From the NCBI GenBank assembly GCA_021018995.1, contig CM037584.1:172254317-172318316 (forward strand): a stretch of DNA of 64,000 nucleotides. The letters run 5' to 3'. The notes under the pieces were generated by a model. The model searched no databases, was not told where the DNA came from, and saw only the letters and a program-made list of their open reading frames with translations. The position numbers and the translations under genes were made by a program. Below are positions 21,601-36,300 of the stretch, in pieces. The number at the start of each line of letters is the position of its first letter. Position 1 is the first letter of the stretch. The stretch comes from Chloranthus sessilifolius (taxonomy: Eukaryota > Streptophyta > Magnoliopsida > Chloranthales > Chloranthaceae).

Positions 21601-24311
21601 AATGACATGGCATCAAAGACATCGAAATGACATACACATGTGACTCAAGATGAATAAGGACTTTTGTCGAACACAAGACGTGCGCAATGATGAATACAAA
21701 TGACATGAGATTCCATTAAATTAAAATGACATGCCATATGCCCTAACCTAGAACCTAGGGCTCTGATACCAAAACTGACGCAGGACAAGACCTTAAATTA
21801 CGGGAATGATATGATTGATTTTGCCGAAATTAAATTGGAATTAAATTAAACAATAAAACTTGCAAAATATAACGAATACCTCAGGTTTTTGTAGTATTCC
21901 ATGGGAGAATCACGCATAATTTAGGCAGGGTTCAGTATGGGTGCTAGATTCGTTAGGTTGCAGTGCAGATCGATCTTAGAGATAGAACTCTAGGTTTTCC
22001 CAAATTAGGGCGCTTTCAATTCAATGATGGGATCACTGATTTCTCTTGATTATTTGATGCCGAAGGTTTAATAACTCTGCTGGGATCTACAGTTGTTGAA
22101 TCGGATCGATTCATGGTGTAGGGAAAATTAGGATTTAGGGTGTTAAAAGGGATGATGGCTGATTTAGGATTGTAAGTATCAACACACAAACAGAGAAGAT
22201 GAAATAGATAGATAGATAGATTGATTGGCAGGCTTCAGGAAGAAGATTCACTCTTCGTAGAGGCTCATCTCAAGCACACATAAGCAAAAGCTCTTTTCAT
22301 TCATAATCTATAATCAATCTTAATTACATTGTTTAAGGACCTTATATAGGAGGTCTTACAATAAAAGAAAACCCTAAAACGAATATTAATTAAAAGACAA
22401 TTAAACCCTTAACACAAAAGTTTGAAATTAGACTTCTAAAACGACTGAGACTACTCAGCTCGATTTCGATCGCACGAAATTGAAAATCGTTCGATCGAAA
22501 TTGAATTTCGTTCGATCGAAATTTTTGATCGCAATTTCGATCACACTTTCGTTCGATCGAAATTGAAAATCGTTCGATCGAACTTCTCAAATACATAAAA
22601 TATCGAAATATCGCCGTTGTCATTTCGATCGATCGAATTTCCAGAATTTCATCTTTTGCCAAGTTTTGATTTCCATTCCGCTTCTTCCGACGTCGGTATA
22701 CACGAAAGGGTCCACATCCAATGTCCACGACGTCGGCGTCCCCGTCATATATATACTGAAAGAAGCATGGTCCATAGGACCAGGTTCAGGCCCCAAAATG
22801 TGACACGTGGCGCTATGAACATTGGTTTGGTGCCACGTTTAACAAGCGGCCGGCCATTGTATAGAACACATACAAGGAAACAAAGTAAAAAAGAAAAAGA
22901 CATTGCGTGATTTTGGCATCAGAAAATCAATAGTGACAACAATCTGTTTCAACTGTCCAATTTCCGATGAAAAAAATCACCGTTTTTTCAAGTGATACCC
23001 CAAAAAAGGTTTTTCAAGGTTTTCAATCATGTTGGCATTAAAGTAGCTGTAATTATTTGAGTTATTAAACTTATATCTTCAAAGGTAACATATTAATAAA
23101 AACACAGTAACCATTATGACAAGTGCAAATAATCATTCTTAGCAGCTTAGAGAGTGAACTAATATATTCTTCCCTCCAAATTCTAAACTAGAGTGGGTCA
23201 TACCTTTCTACAGTAGTTTGGCAATTTTCAAGTATACCTGTTGTCAGAACTATTGTATCCTTGGCACGTCCTTCAAGAACAAGCATTCCTCCACAATGAC
23301 GACTCCTTCCAGTAGAATTGTTTGGAACAATCCAACCTATATCACCAGTGTTGAGCCATCTGTCCTCATCTATAGCTGCATTTGTAGCAGCCAGATTCTA
23401 TCTCAAGAAACAAAAGGAAATATCAAGTCACCAAGAGGAAACAATTCAAGCTTTAAGAATCCTATTATCATATCCACATTCACGTTAAAATAGGTTTAGA
23501 ACACAAACTTGATTGGGGAGATAGTTTAATTCCCAGGAGTTTCACTGAGACAGTCACAGCTCCCTTGGTATATCCATTTTCTAGTCAAAGGAGTTTATCG
23601 TATTTTTATATATATACTTCACTTATATTAAACTATATTACATTATACATAATACATAGTATATTAAATCCAATGTTTGAAACCTTGACCTATTCTGATA
23701 AGTATCAGTACTTGGTCTGATTGATACAATACTTAAGTTGGCATACGGGCCTTTACAAAGTCCCATTTTTTTTGTTTAGTTCGTTCTTCTACCTATCTAT
23801 CTATCTATCTATCGATTGATCTATCTATCTATCAAGGTTAAAATAGGTTTAGAACATAAACTTGATTGGGGAGGTAGTTTAATTCCCAGGAGTTTCACTG
23901 AGACAGTCACAGCTCCCTTGGTATATCCATTTTCTAGACAAAGGAGTTTATCGTGTTTATATATATATATATATACTTTACTTATATTAAACTATATTAC
24001 ATTATACATAATACATAGTATATTAAATCCAATGTTTGAAACCTTGACCTATTCTGATAAGTATCAGTACTTGGTCTAATTGATACAATACTTAAGTTGG
24101 CATACGGGCCTCTACAAATTCCCATTTTTTTGTTTAGTTCGTTCGTTCGTTCGTCTACCTACCTATCTATCTAATCTATCTATCCATCTATCTATCTATC
24201 TATTTATCTAATCTAATCTAATCTAATCTAACCTAATCTATCTAATCTATCTATCTATCTATCTATCTATCTAATCTACCTACCTACCTACCTACCTACC
24301 TATTCTATCGT

Positions 24312-24359
<48 letters not shown>

Positions 24360-27300
24360 TTCACTTATATTAAACTATATTACATTATACATAATACATA
24401 GTATATTAAATCCAATGTTTGAAACCTTGACCTGTTCTGATAAGTATCAGTACTTGGTCTAATTGATACAATACTTAAGTTGGCATACGGGCCTCTACAA
24501 ATTCCCATTTTTTTGTTTAGTTCGTTCGTTCGTTCGTCTACCTACCTATCTATCTAATCTATCTATCCATCTATCTATCTATCTATCCATCTATCTAATC
24601 TATCTATCTAATCTAATCTAATCTAACCTAATCTATCTAATCTATCTATCTATCTATCTATCTATCTAATCTATCTATCTAATCTACCTACCTGCCTACC
24701 TACCTATTCTATCTATCTATCTATCTAATATATATATATCTGAAAAATTGAATGCATATATTAAATTATATACCTTTATGTTGAAATTACATATATACAC
24801 TTCGGGACCCCCCGGATCTTGGGACGCCCGCCTAAACGCTGCCTGGCCCGATCCTCCCGAAAATCCACCCGACCACCCAAACCCACCCACCGACTTTAGG
24901 AACATTGAGTGCTAGAATTGATTCAACCTAATTGTTTTAATTAAATTTATTAAATTATTTTATGTGGTTGGGTAATTTGAATATTTCCGCTATTCAATTT
25001 AATATGAAGTTAATCCCAAATTCGCATAATTAAGGTTTTAGCGTTTATCCTGCATCAAGTTTCTTTTTAGATAGTGAAAAATTGGAATAGTTTAGAACTT
25101 TGCGACTATGGATTCTTGTACAACACACTTAGTGTCATATTTTGTTCAATTTATTTTATGTAAATTTTAATTTCGAATGCTACATATGATGGAATGAATG
25201 TCTTTAACCAATTAGTATTATAAGGAAACAATCATTGATTGTTATATATATTTCATTTTTTATTTTTTTGTATGTTTCTCTATCCCCTCTATCTATATTT
25301 ATAAAAATATAATTGTATCGTACGATACAAGATATACACCATTTGAAAACCTTGGATACAAGAAACATACCTTTCTACACGTGCTTTTATATTGTTTGGT
25401 GGTGTTAAAATTCTGTGATAATTTATGCTGAAAATATATTTGCTCGCACATAGAACTTGGATCATAAATGGATAATTTTTTCTATACTTCTTCAAAACAA
25501 GCATTTGTTCATGAGTTGTGAATGCAGCGTATGATAAGATTACTAGTCTAAGCCGAGGTCCGACAGAGACTCAGCTCAGTATTATTGTTAAAATGCAACA
25601 ACGACACATAAGGAGATACATGCTGGATGGCATGTGCACATCATCCCATAATAAACTTGCAGATAAACTCCAGAATAAGAAAAAAAATTACACTGCAATC
25701 TGTTTTCTCATATCATTTGTGATTCTCTGAAGACTTATATGTTAATGAAGATTTATCATGTAATGATGAGGCAGTTTTATTTCATGCATATTCTATGTGA
25801 ATTTGACTAAATAAAACCCAAGCAGATTAAGACAGCTTATTTATATGGTTGACAATCAATCAAATTTCATGGTATTCCAGTGACTCGAATAGAAATCCAT
25901 TACCTTGTAGTAACCCTTCATCACCTGTGGCCCTCTAACTTTGACAATGCCCTTCGAACCAGCTGGGAGATCTTTGGCAGTTTCTGAATCTACAATTTTA
26001 ATTTCCGTATGTCGAACTGGATGGCCAACGGTGCCAAGAACCTTGAATAATTAAATCTGTCAAACTAAAGCACACTATACCGTTCTAACTTCAACTTGGA
26101 CTGATAATTTTGGAAGTCAAAACTAAAAGCAAAACAAAAGAAGCAGCCTATAAAGGGATTAAAGAAGCAACATGAAATGGGTTTCCGTTTCAAATTTAAG
26201 ATAAATTTCATTACTGAGGTACCAAAAAACATCTAAAAAGTAGAATGGCATTATAGTTTCTACTTAAGACGAATTTTGGAATTTAGTATATTCGTGCATC
26301 ATCTATATGGATCCTTACCAATAATATAGTGGGCTGAATTGAACCTAACATATGTTGGCATCTGAAAAACCTCAAATTACACAAATTAGCTAGTTGCTCA
26401 TTATCATATTAGCATAAAAAGCTTTTTCTTTCTAGTGAGTTTGACATGACAGAGGTAAAATAGCAGTTGCACACCGGGGATCTGGTTAAAATTTAAGTTG
26501 TTCAATGTTACTCTTTTATATAATATTTCAAATGTAGGAGACACACTAAATGATCAATTTAAACTGGTAAAATATGCAGTAGGAAAAAGATTGAACCTAA
26601 AGTAGTTATCTTACTCAAATTATTAAGTGGAACAACTATAGAGGATACATAATCCTGATAATGTATTCTAGCTGTGAACAAAACTTGCAGTTATCCTCAG
26701 TTTATTTACAGATTAACATCAGTGAAAGAAGAAAGAGCAGGAGATAGGGTTTCAGACCAATTTTATTTTACCCTTTCTTTATGATATATTTCAAAAATAC
26801 CCTTAAGAACTAGGAATGATCAAGCTGCGCTTATGCTAAAGAAACCCAAGTAATTCTGTTGCCCACTATGCCTTAAAAGCATAAGTAACACTCAAGCTGT
26901 AACATAGATGTCAATAATGCACAAGTTGCATATGATGCTATCTAGATGTTTCTGTCCGAGTGGTTTATTAAAAACACTAGCTGATTCTCAGAGCTTACAT
27001 GAGTTATAGATATTTCTTACGCAAATTATACACAACGAAAAATTGACAATAAACTTTAATATCTTTAGGAACTCCAAGAAGTGACGAAATATGTTCTGCA
27101 ACCAGATTCTTACAGTCCATCTGACGCGGGACGATAACCCTAAAATGCGGAATATGATTTTAATGCGATTTGCCGAAATTAATTAGAATTTAATCAAGCG
27201 TAATCTCAAAACTATCTTAAATACCTTAGGGTTCAGAGAATTCAGGTTGGTAGATCACACGAGATCCAGTTAGGGTCCAGTCCGATGCGCGAGTACTATT

Positions 27301-30300
27301 AGATTTGAGGCAAGATCGGCCTAGAGATAGAACTCTAGCTTTTCCAGGCTTAGGCGCTCGTCTTCGATCCGATGTAGATTCACGGTTCGAACCAGGGTGG
27401 CGGAATTAGGTTATGGGTTTGTAATAGGTTTTGGTTTTGTAACAGGTTTATGGTTTGGAAAAAAGGGTGTTGGCTATGTTTGATTTAGGGTTTCAAATAG
27501 GCTTAGGGTTTTGGGATCGAAAGGAAACAATTAGGCTACGGTGTAGGGGAAGCAAACACAGATCGAGAGATAACCAATATAATAGAGAAGATAACAATGG
27601 CTTTTAGGAATCACTCCCTTGGCCTCACACCAAACCCATCTCAGGCAAAGAATATTCAAGCATAAAAGCATTCAAAATATTCAATAACTAATTAAAAAGT
27701 CTTTACAAGCCTCTATATATAGGCCACCAATAATTAAAATTCGAAATAAAGAGTTCTAATAGAAATAAAACACAAAAAGGCAAGTTTTCGCTAAAAAAAA
27801 CTCAAATTTCGGAAGCCCGTCACGACGTCCACGGACGTCCGTAGTGCCCCACGGACGTCCGTGACCTACGGACAGTGAAGGGGCAAAATCACGGACGTCC
27901 GTCACTGTTCACATGAACAGTAATTTTTTTTTTTTTTCTTTTTTGAAGTTGAAATTCTATTGCGGTTCAACTTCAATACTTTCAATCTTGACGTTCCCCG
28001 TCACCATCACTATTGTAACATCATACTACAATTACATAGCAAATGTTCCCTACCAGTTCAACTCTCATGCTCTATATACTGCTGTTCAGTGTTCAGCCAG
28101 TAGGAGATGTGACGCCTTTCTAGTCTCCAATATTTATCTGTTATGATGTAATGGATTTTATTGAAATAAATGACTTTTTATTTTGAGCCACTCTATTTTT
28201 TATTGTTGTCAATGTGTCTTTATTTTCATCCCTAATGCGCTTCATATTCATTTATGTGCTTTGTAGATGTTTTGCTAAATCCATACCCAGAATAGCTGGT
28301 GCTAGTCCGAAACTCTGTTCTCTCCCACACAGGCATATTAATTTTTTGTTAAGGCGAAGACTGCACCTTTATTAGGTACTTCTTTCATTGTGCACCATTC
28401 TGTCATGCAGTCTCATGGATTCTTAATGCTAGATGTTATTACAAATAACAATCTTATGAAGTCTGAGAATTTGACCAGGACGTCAATATATTAATTTGAT
28501 TTAGTGTGAAGGTTGCAACATTTTGATGAGTGTAAAAGTCTCGTACTTTGGGTAAAATTTAGATGTCACTGGGAAAGTTGTCAGATGTGACCAGAGTAGT
28601 TTATGATCCTACCTCATAGAAAATTGATGTTATGTACAGGGACATATATTAGTTTGGTATAGTGGTGTGTCTTGTAATGATTGGCTTGCAAACACCATAA
28701 TATGGATGTACTGGTAATTTCCTTTTCTCTTACTCATAAGGCTAGCTGAGCAGCCATTCACTCTATTCACTTTCTCTCCTCTATTCTTTATCCTCACAAA
28801 CCTAACACTAAATCCATTAAACTTAAGTTGGTACAGAGCCAGACAAGAGTTACCCTTTGCTGATACCATGAGGTCAAACTTCTGTCCTCGGATCACGACA
28901 TAATCCATATCTTCTGAGAGAGATTGATTTATGGTATTTTGTGATTTTTTTTTCCGACTATGATTGATTTTCTGTCATGGTGGAATTTTATGGGATTCGG
29001 CTCAATAATTAAATCAAGGGTTCACTAGGCACCTATTTTTGAAAACCACCCAAATTCCCTCAACTGATTTTATGCCCTGAATCTCCTGGTGAAGTATCGT
29101 TTTGAATCTGACAGCTGCATTTTATTTGGTGACGAGGAATGTCATGGCACGTTTTGACCCCTTCATCTATTGATCTTCCTCAGATCTATTTTGACAGATC
29201 TCTCTGGCATGATACTAAGGTATGGTTTATTGTTGTTTAATCTTGATTGGAACTTTATTAGAGACATTTGAGCCGTGATTTATGATTTGTGGTGTTGTTA
29301 GGGATTTTTGGTGCTTGGATGACGCACGACAAAACCCGAAACTACGTGCGTGCGATGAATTAATTACTTGCCGAAATTAATTTAAATTATATTGAACAAT
29401 GTGTTTGAAAATAAAGCAAATAACTTAGGGCTTCTTTGTTTCCCATTTGAGAGATCGCGTTCAGGTTCAGGAAAGGTCTAGTCCATACGCTAGATCCGTT
29501 ACGTCAGTAGTGTAGATAAGTTCTAGAGGTAGAACTCTAGATTCCCAGATTAGGGCGCTCACAATTCAATGATGGGATCACTGGTTTTCTCCGGATATTT
29601 GATGCGAAAGGGTTTAATAGCTCTGATGGGATCTACGGTGGTTGAATCGGGTCGGTTCAATGATTTAGAGAAAAGCTAGGGTTTATGATTTCGGGTTTAT
29701 GCAAATATTTAGAAGCTGAGAAAGAAAATAAAGTAAGAGATAAATAGAAGATAGATGTTGTGGGTTTCACACCCTTGGCTTCACACCAAACCCATCTCGG
29801 GAAACGAAGAATCACTCTTCGGAATTGCTCATCTCAAACAAGGAAGCAAAAATTCTTTTATTCAATAATAAAAAACTAATTACATTGTTTATTAAAAGAC
29901 CTTATATAGGAGGTCTCTAAAACATAAGAAAACCCTAAAAAAAAAAGAAAAAAGACAAGTATGCCCTTAAAACTTAAATTCTTCAAAATTCGCACTGTTG
30001 CTCGATCAATCGAGGTACTGTAGCACTGTCGCTCGATCAATCGAGTTACTGTAGCAATTTAAAAAAAAAAAAAACTGACTACAATCGATCAATCAATTGA
30101 ATGGTCGATCAATCGACTGAGCATTGCTCCAACATACTAATTCTGCTCCTTTAAGCCTGGTTCTGCTTTCCGTTCCGCTTCTTCCGACGTCGGTACACAC
30201 GATATAGTCCGTATCCAATGTCTATGATGTCGGCGTTCCCGTCATTGGATATCCGAGGTTTCTTCTTTATTTAAAGGGTTTTTGCAGTTCTATTTGGGAT

Positions 30301-33300
30301 TTTATGATCTGTGGTGTTGCCTCAAGAGATTTTTATGATACTCATGGGCTGTTCCACCTCGTTTGCTGCCTGACTCTAAGTGGTTGGGTTGTCTTTGTGA
30401 ACGTGGACGTCTTCCCACATTGATAGACCCTTGGGAATGCTTTTCCCACAATTTGGGTTGGAAGCTACGTGGTTTGTCTCCGAATTCGAGCCATATTTTT
30501 TGAATGAATATGGAATCTGAGTTGAATACTGGTGTGGGTCACACTCATAGTATTATAACTGTGAAACTTAATGGAGATAAGTTCCATGCATTTGCTTGAT
30601 TCGCGAATATATGGGCAGCTGTAGGAATATAGGTTACTATCTCGGCCCCAATAAAGTCCCATCCAAAGCCGATGACATCTACACAGTGGGAGATCAATAA
30701 TTGTACTGTGTAGGGTTGGCCCTACAACTCCATGGAAGAGCACAATTTAATATGTTGCAAAGATCCATGAAACTGTTGATCAATTTTGGAATGCTCCCAC
30801 ATAGACGTATGCACATGAAAACAATGACCCTAGGTATCTTAGTTGCATGGTGAAATCTCACGAGCCAAGTAGGATGATGAAGGTGTTTAAGAGTATTATG
30901 GTTATCTTCAGCAGAGATGAGATGAGATGAGTTGAGTCAGGATGAGCCTCTATCTGAGTTCCCTGGTGATGGTCCGAAGATTGTTGCCCGTCAATCAGAG
31001 TACTACTAGATTTATGCATTTTTGGTTGGGCTACACCTTGATTATGAGTAGCTCCATGCCTAAATTTTTGCTACATCTATGCTTCCTTCTCTTTGATCTG
31101 CTTCTCCACTTCTCGATCATATTGGCCTTGCTTCATTTACTCGAGGCAGGGGGAGTGATCATGTTCGTGGTTATGGAAGTAATTTTACATGCACCATCTA
31201 TAACAAAGCGGGCCATAACAGATCCACATGCTTCAAGCTCCAAGGCTATCCACCTTGTTCAGGACCTACATCCTTAACCATTGCTGACAGCGACGTCGAC
31301 ATCGTGGACATAAGCTATGGACCATATCGAGTGCACCGGCGATGGAAGAAACGGGACGGAAATCAGAACCGGGTGTAAAAGCAACCAGAGTCGAGCATAA
31401 AGGGGGACACGAAAGAATGCACAGTCGATCGATCGATTAGTGACTCGAGACTCATATATGATTATATATATATATATACTTGATCAATCAACCTTAGTAC
31501 TCGATCGATAGAATTTTAGTGAAAGAGAGCTTTGCCAAAATACGGAAATCGTTTTGAGGGGCATACTTGTCCTTTTTGATTATTTGTTTTAGGGTTTTAT
31601 TTTGTTTTAGAGACCTCATATATAAGGTCATTAAGAAAAACATTGTAATTAGTTTTTGATTAATGAAAAGAGCTTATGCTTTCTGTTTGAGATGAGCAAC
31701 TACGAAGAGTGAATCTTCTTCCCGAGAAGGGTTTGGCGTGAACCCAAGGGTGGAAAGCCCACACTCTATCATCTTCCATCTCTTTGATTTATCTTTCTCT
31801 ACTTTTATTTTATCCCCATAACCCTAAATTCAGCCATTACTCTTTCAAATACCCCAAAATCATAAACCCTAGCTTTCATTTGAATCGTTGAATCGATCTG
31901 ATTCCCTAGATCTCATTTGAGCCATTAAATCATTCAACATTAAAACATCCTGAGAAAGCTACGATCCCATTTTGATCGAAGAGCAATGCCCTAATCTGGA
32001 AGCGGCTAGAGTTCTATCTCTAGGATCTTCCTTCCGCGAGGCTAACGGATCTAGCTAATGGACTGGACCCTACAAACCTACTCGATCTTCTAAGCGGTAA
32101 ACCATGAACCTTAAGGTATTGCGATTATGTATTAATTTTTGCTTAATTAATTTAGTTTGATTTCGACAAAATATTCATTTCATTATCCTTCATGTAATCT
32201 AGGGTCTTGTCCCGTGTCAGTTTTGGTATCAAAGCTTAGGTTCTAGGTTAGGGGATATTTGTGTGACATTTTAATTTTATTGCATTTTATTTCAATTGTG
32301 ATAAAAAGTGTGCATGTCAAGTGTTTGTTAAAATTCCTCTTTTATTGTTGGTTCATCTTTGCATGCCACTTTAGAACCCATACTAGTAGTCGTGCTCACC
32401 ATGGATATGAGCGAGGTTGCCGATGCCCTTAAAAGCATCAAGGCTGAGTTGAATGCAATCAATGATCAAATGGCTGCCATGGAGCAAGCCCAAATAAACC
32501 TTGCGACTTCCAATGGAAGGTTGCTAAACCAAGTCAATCGGTTAGAAAGGGTTGATGAGCACCTTGAGCAGCACCGTGAGCGTGATGGCCGATGGCCCAT
32601 GCTTCGAGCGCGGTGGTCATCAGAATGATCAAAATTGGAACCATCGGGTAGATCATCGTGGAGATCCTGATAGGAAACTCTTAAAAAATGTTCGAGTTGA
32701 GTTTTCAACCTTTGATGGAAGAATGAACCCTAAAGTCTTCCTCAATTGGTTATCCGATATGGATCATTACTTTGAGTGGTATAACATGAGCGATGCGTTA
32801 GGCTCACCAAAATGAAACTCATTGGTCAGCCTCAACTCTTTTGGGTCAATGTCGAGCATGTAAGAATGATTGCAGGTTGTGCTCCCATTACCCGTTGGGA
32901 GGACACGAAGGTATGACTTACAGAGAAGTACGTACCTTCATCATACTACCATTGCCTCCTTGATCAATGGCAAAATTTACGCCAAGATAGTATGCCCGTG
33001 GCCGAGTACATTGACAAATTTGAGGAATACATGATGAGAGCCAAGGTATCGGAAGATCCTCAAGTCTCTCTCTCTCGATTTCACACCGGATTGCGATTTG
33101 ACTTACAAAAAGTGTTGGTCTCTCATCCCGTTGAAAACCTCGATCAGTGTTACACCGCCGTTCAGGGCCTTGAACGATATTTGAAAATGATGGTGGTGAG
33201 ACGATCTGAATCTCATACCGGTCAACATCGTACCGGAGAGGTGAGACTTAATGCTGGAAACCCACACAATCCACTTCTACTAATGTGCGGTTTGACAAGG

Positions 33301-36300
33301 GAAAGGGTGTGGTAGGAGAATCCTCGAGGGCCGGTTCGCAAGTCAAGTGTTATAAATGTCGAAGATTAGGACACTTTGCCGCTCAATGCCCTATGAGAGA
33401 TCCCCAATGGAATCTCTTCATTAAAGGAGAGGGAGATGAAGAGGGTGGAAATTTTGAAGAAATCTTCGAGCCCGATGTCACACCTAGTGATGAAGAGGGT
33501 GATGACCGTGGTCGTGCTCTAGTTGTGAGGTGTGCCCTTGCACAACCTCAACGAGATGAAAATGAGGATTGGCGTAGGGAGAATATCTTCCACACCTTCG
33601 CCACTTGTGGAAAGAAGAGTGGTAGGGTTATCGTGGACAGTGGGAGTTGCACCAATGTGGTGCTGACACACATTGTCACCAGCTTAGGATTTACACCTGA
33701 AGCTGACGGGGAACGTCACGAAAAAAAAAAAAAAAAATAAATTTTTTTACTGTTCATGTGAACAGTGACGGACGTCCGTGATTTTGCCCCTTCACTGTCC
33801 GTAGGTCACGGACGTCCGTGGGGCACTACGGACGTCCGTGGACGTCGTGACGGGCTTCCAAAATTTGAGTTTTTTTAGCGAAAACTTGCCTTTTTGTATT
33901 TTATTTCTATTAGAACTCTTTATTTCGAATTTTAATTATTGGTGGCCTGTATATAGAGGCTTGTAAAGACTTTTTAATTAGTTATTGAATATTTTGAATG
34001 CTTTTATGCTTGAATATTCTTTGCCTAAGATGGGTTTGGTGTGAGGCCAAGGGAGTGATTCCTAAAAGCCATTGTTATCTTCTCTATTATATTGGTTATC
34101 TCTCGATCTGTGTTTGCTTCCCCTACACCGTAGCCTAATTGTTTCCTTTCGATCCCAAAACCCTAAGCCTTTTGAAACCCTAAATCAAACATAGCCAACA
34201 CCCTTTTTCTAAACCATAAACCTGTTACAAAACCAAAACCTATTACAAACCCATAACCTATTTCCGCCACCCTGGTTCGAACCGTGAATCTACATCGGAT
34301 CGAAGATGAGCGCCTAAGCCTAGAAAAGCTAGAGTTCTATCTCAGCCGATCTACTCAAATCTAATAGTACTCAAGAAGAGGATCTTGTGTGATCTACCAA
34401 CCTGAATTCTCTGAACCCTAAGGTATTTAAGATAGTTTTGAGATTACGCTTGATTAAATTCTAATTAATTTCGGCAAATCACATTAAAATCATATTCCGC
34501 ATTTTAGGGTTATCGTCCCGCGTCAGTTTTGGTATCAGAGACCTAGGTATTCTAGGTTAGGGCATTTTATTTGTCATATTTATTTTATTGCATTATTTTT
34601 TCGTTTGTGAGTCCATATTGCATGCCATATTAGAACCCTAATAGACCTTGTGATCACCATGGCTTCGGATGAGGTTCTTAATACTCTTAGATCTATGCGA
34701 GAAGAATTGGGTGCAATTAGTGCACGTTTGAATACCATTGAGCAAGCCCAAACATCCCTAGGAGTTGGTAATGATAGATTACGTGATCGAATCAACCAAC
34801 TGGAAGCAATGGATGGGCTGGAAAATCAGCACCAAGAGCGTGAATGTCCCCACTTGGAACGTAATGGTCGCCAAGACAACCGGAACCGTAGGAATCATCG
34901 TAGAGATGACTATGACCCCGAAGTTCAACTCCTTAAGAATGTCCGAGTTGAGATTCTGACTTTCGATGGAAGAATGGACCCTACCGTCTTCCTCGATTGG
35001 CTTTCTGACATGGACCAACACTTTGATTGGTATGCCATGAATGACGACCGTTGCGTTAGACTCGCAAAAATGAAGTTGGTTGGCCAAGCTCGGCTTTTCT
35101 GGCTCAATGTTGAGCGCATTAGGGTGAACGCGGGTTGTCCTCCCATTACCCGTTGGGACGACATGAAGGAACGACTTACTGAGAAGTATGTTCCTTTATC
35201 ATACCACCAACGCCTCCTCGACCAGTGGCAAAACTTACGCCAAGGTGGTATGCCCGTGACCGATTACATTGCCAAATTCGAAGAATTCATGATGAGGGCA
35301 AAAGTATCGGAAGACCCTGAAATCACTCTCTCTAGATTCCGCACTGGATTGCGACTTGATTTGCAGAAAGAGTTGATTTCTCACCCCGTAGAAACTCTTG
35401 AAAGATGCTATGCCGTTGTGCAAGATCTCGAACGGTATCTGAAAACTACGGTGGTGAAGAGGACCGAGTCCCAATATAGTAGCCAACGATCCGGAGGGGA
35501 TTTATCAATCCTCCTCCCAAACCTACACAACCCACCCCTACCAATTCTAGGTTTGAAAAGGGAAAAGGCGTAGGCGGAGAATCCTCAAGGGTTAATTCTC
35601 AAGTAAAATGCTATAAATGTCATGGGATGGGACACTTTGCCGCCCAATGCCCTACGAAAGAACCCCAAAGGACTCTCTTCATTGAGGGAGAGGAGGATGA
35701 TGATGAGGTAGTGGTTGAAGAGGAAGTATTTGAACCGGTTAGCACACCCAATGATGAGGAGGGTGATGCTATTGGTCATGCTTTAGTTGTGAGATGTGCT
35801 CTTGCACAGCCTCAACGAGATGAAAAGGATGACTGGCGTAGGGAGAACATCTTCCACACCTATGCCAGATTCGGTGAAAAGAATTGTAGGGTCATCGTGG
35901 ATAGCGGTAGTTGCACTAATGTTATATCAACTCATGCCGTACGCCGCTTAGGGCTTACACCTGAAGCCCACCCGAGACCTTATAAAGTCGCATGAGTCAA
36001 TTCTTCATCCATTCCCGTGTCGAAAAGGTGTCGTGTACCAATTCAGTTAGGTTCTTATTCGGACACCTTATGGTGCGACGTGGTGCCGATGGATGTGGGC
36101 CATATTATTTTGGGAAGGCCGTGGCTCTACGACATGGACGTGACTCTTTCTGGTCGAACAAACATATGCACGTTCATGCATAAGGGCAAAAAGATCACTT
36201 TACACCCTTTGCCTCCCAAAACACCATCGACCAACACCGTTGAAAAGAAGGGCGAATCTTCTAAATCCATTAATATTGTGAGCCCTTCTGAGTTCGAGAA

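Larger units (their letters stand above)
18691..22747 (-). mobile_element. Chromovirus F, internally deleted, non-autonomous
   Basis: Both LTRs (18691-19720 and 21776-22747), a primer binding site and a perfect TSD TATAT (18686-18690 and 22748-22752) are present, but the internal region is only 2055 bp. On the minus strand it has the gag N-terminal half, a CCHC knuckle, then a Ser/Glu/His-rich stretch not found in the other copies, and finally the integrase C-terminal barrel. Protease, RT, RNase H and the integrase core are missing. Because both ends and the TSD are intact, the deleted form probably moved as such using proteins from a relative, though deletion after insertion is not excluded. 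Confidence 0.9.

Noticed and set aside
24139-24737. Regular CTAT/CCTA arrays considered as satellite or telomere-like sequence
   Set aside because: Plant telomere repeat is TTTAGGG; these are tetranucleotide microsatellites.
27040-27121. Minus-strand text reading [14 protein letters not shown], considered as an additional exon of the AAE gene
   Set aside because: It does not fit the protein between exons d and e, which already join in phase, and lacks an acceptor and donor in frame.
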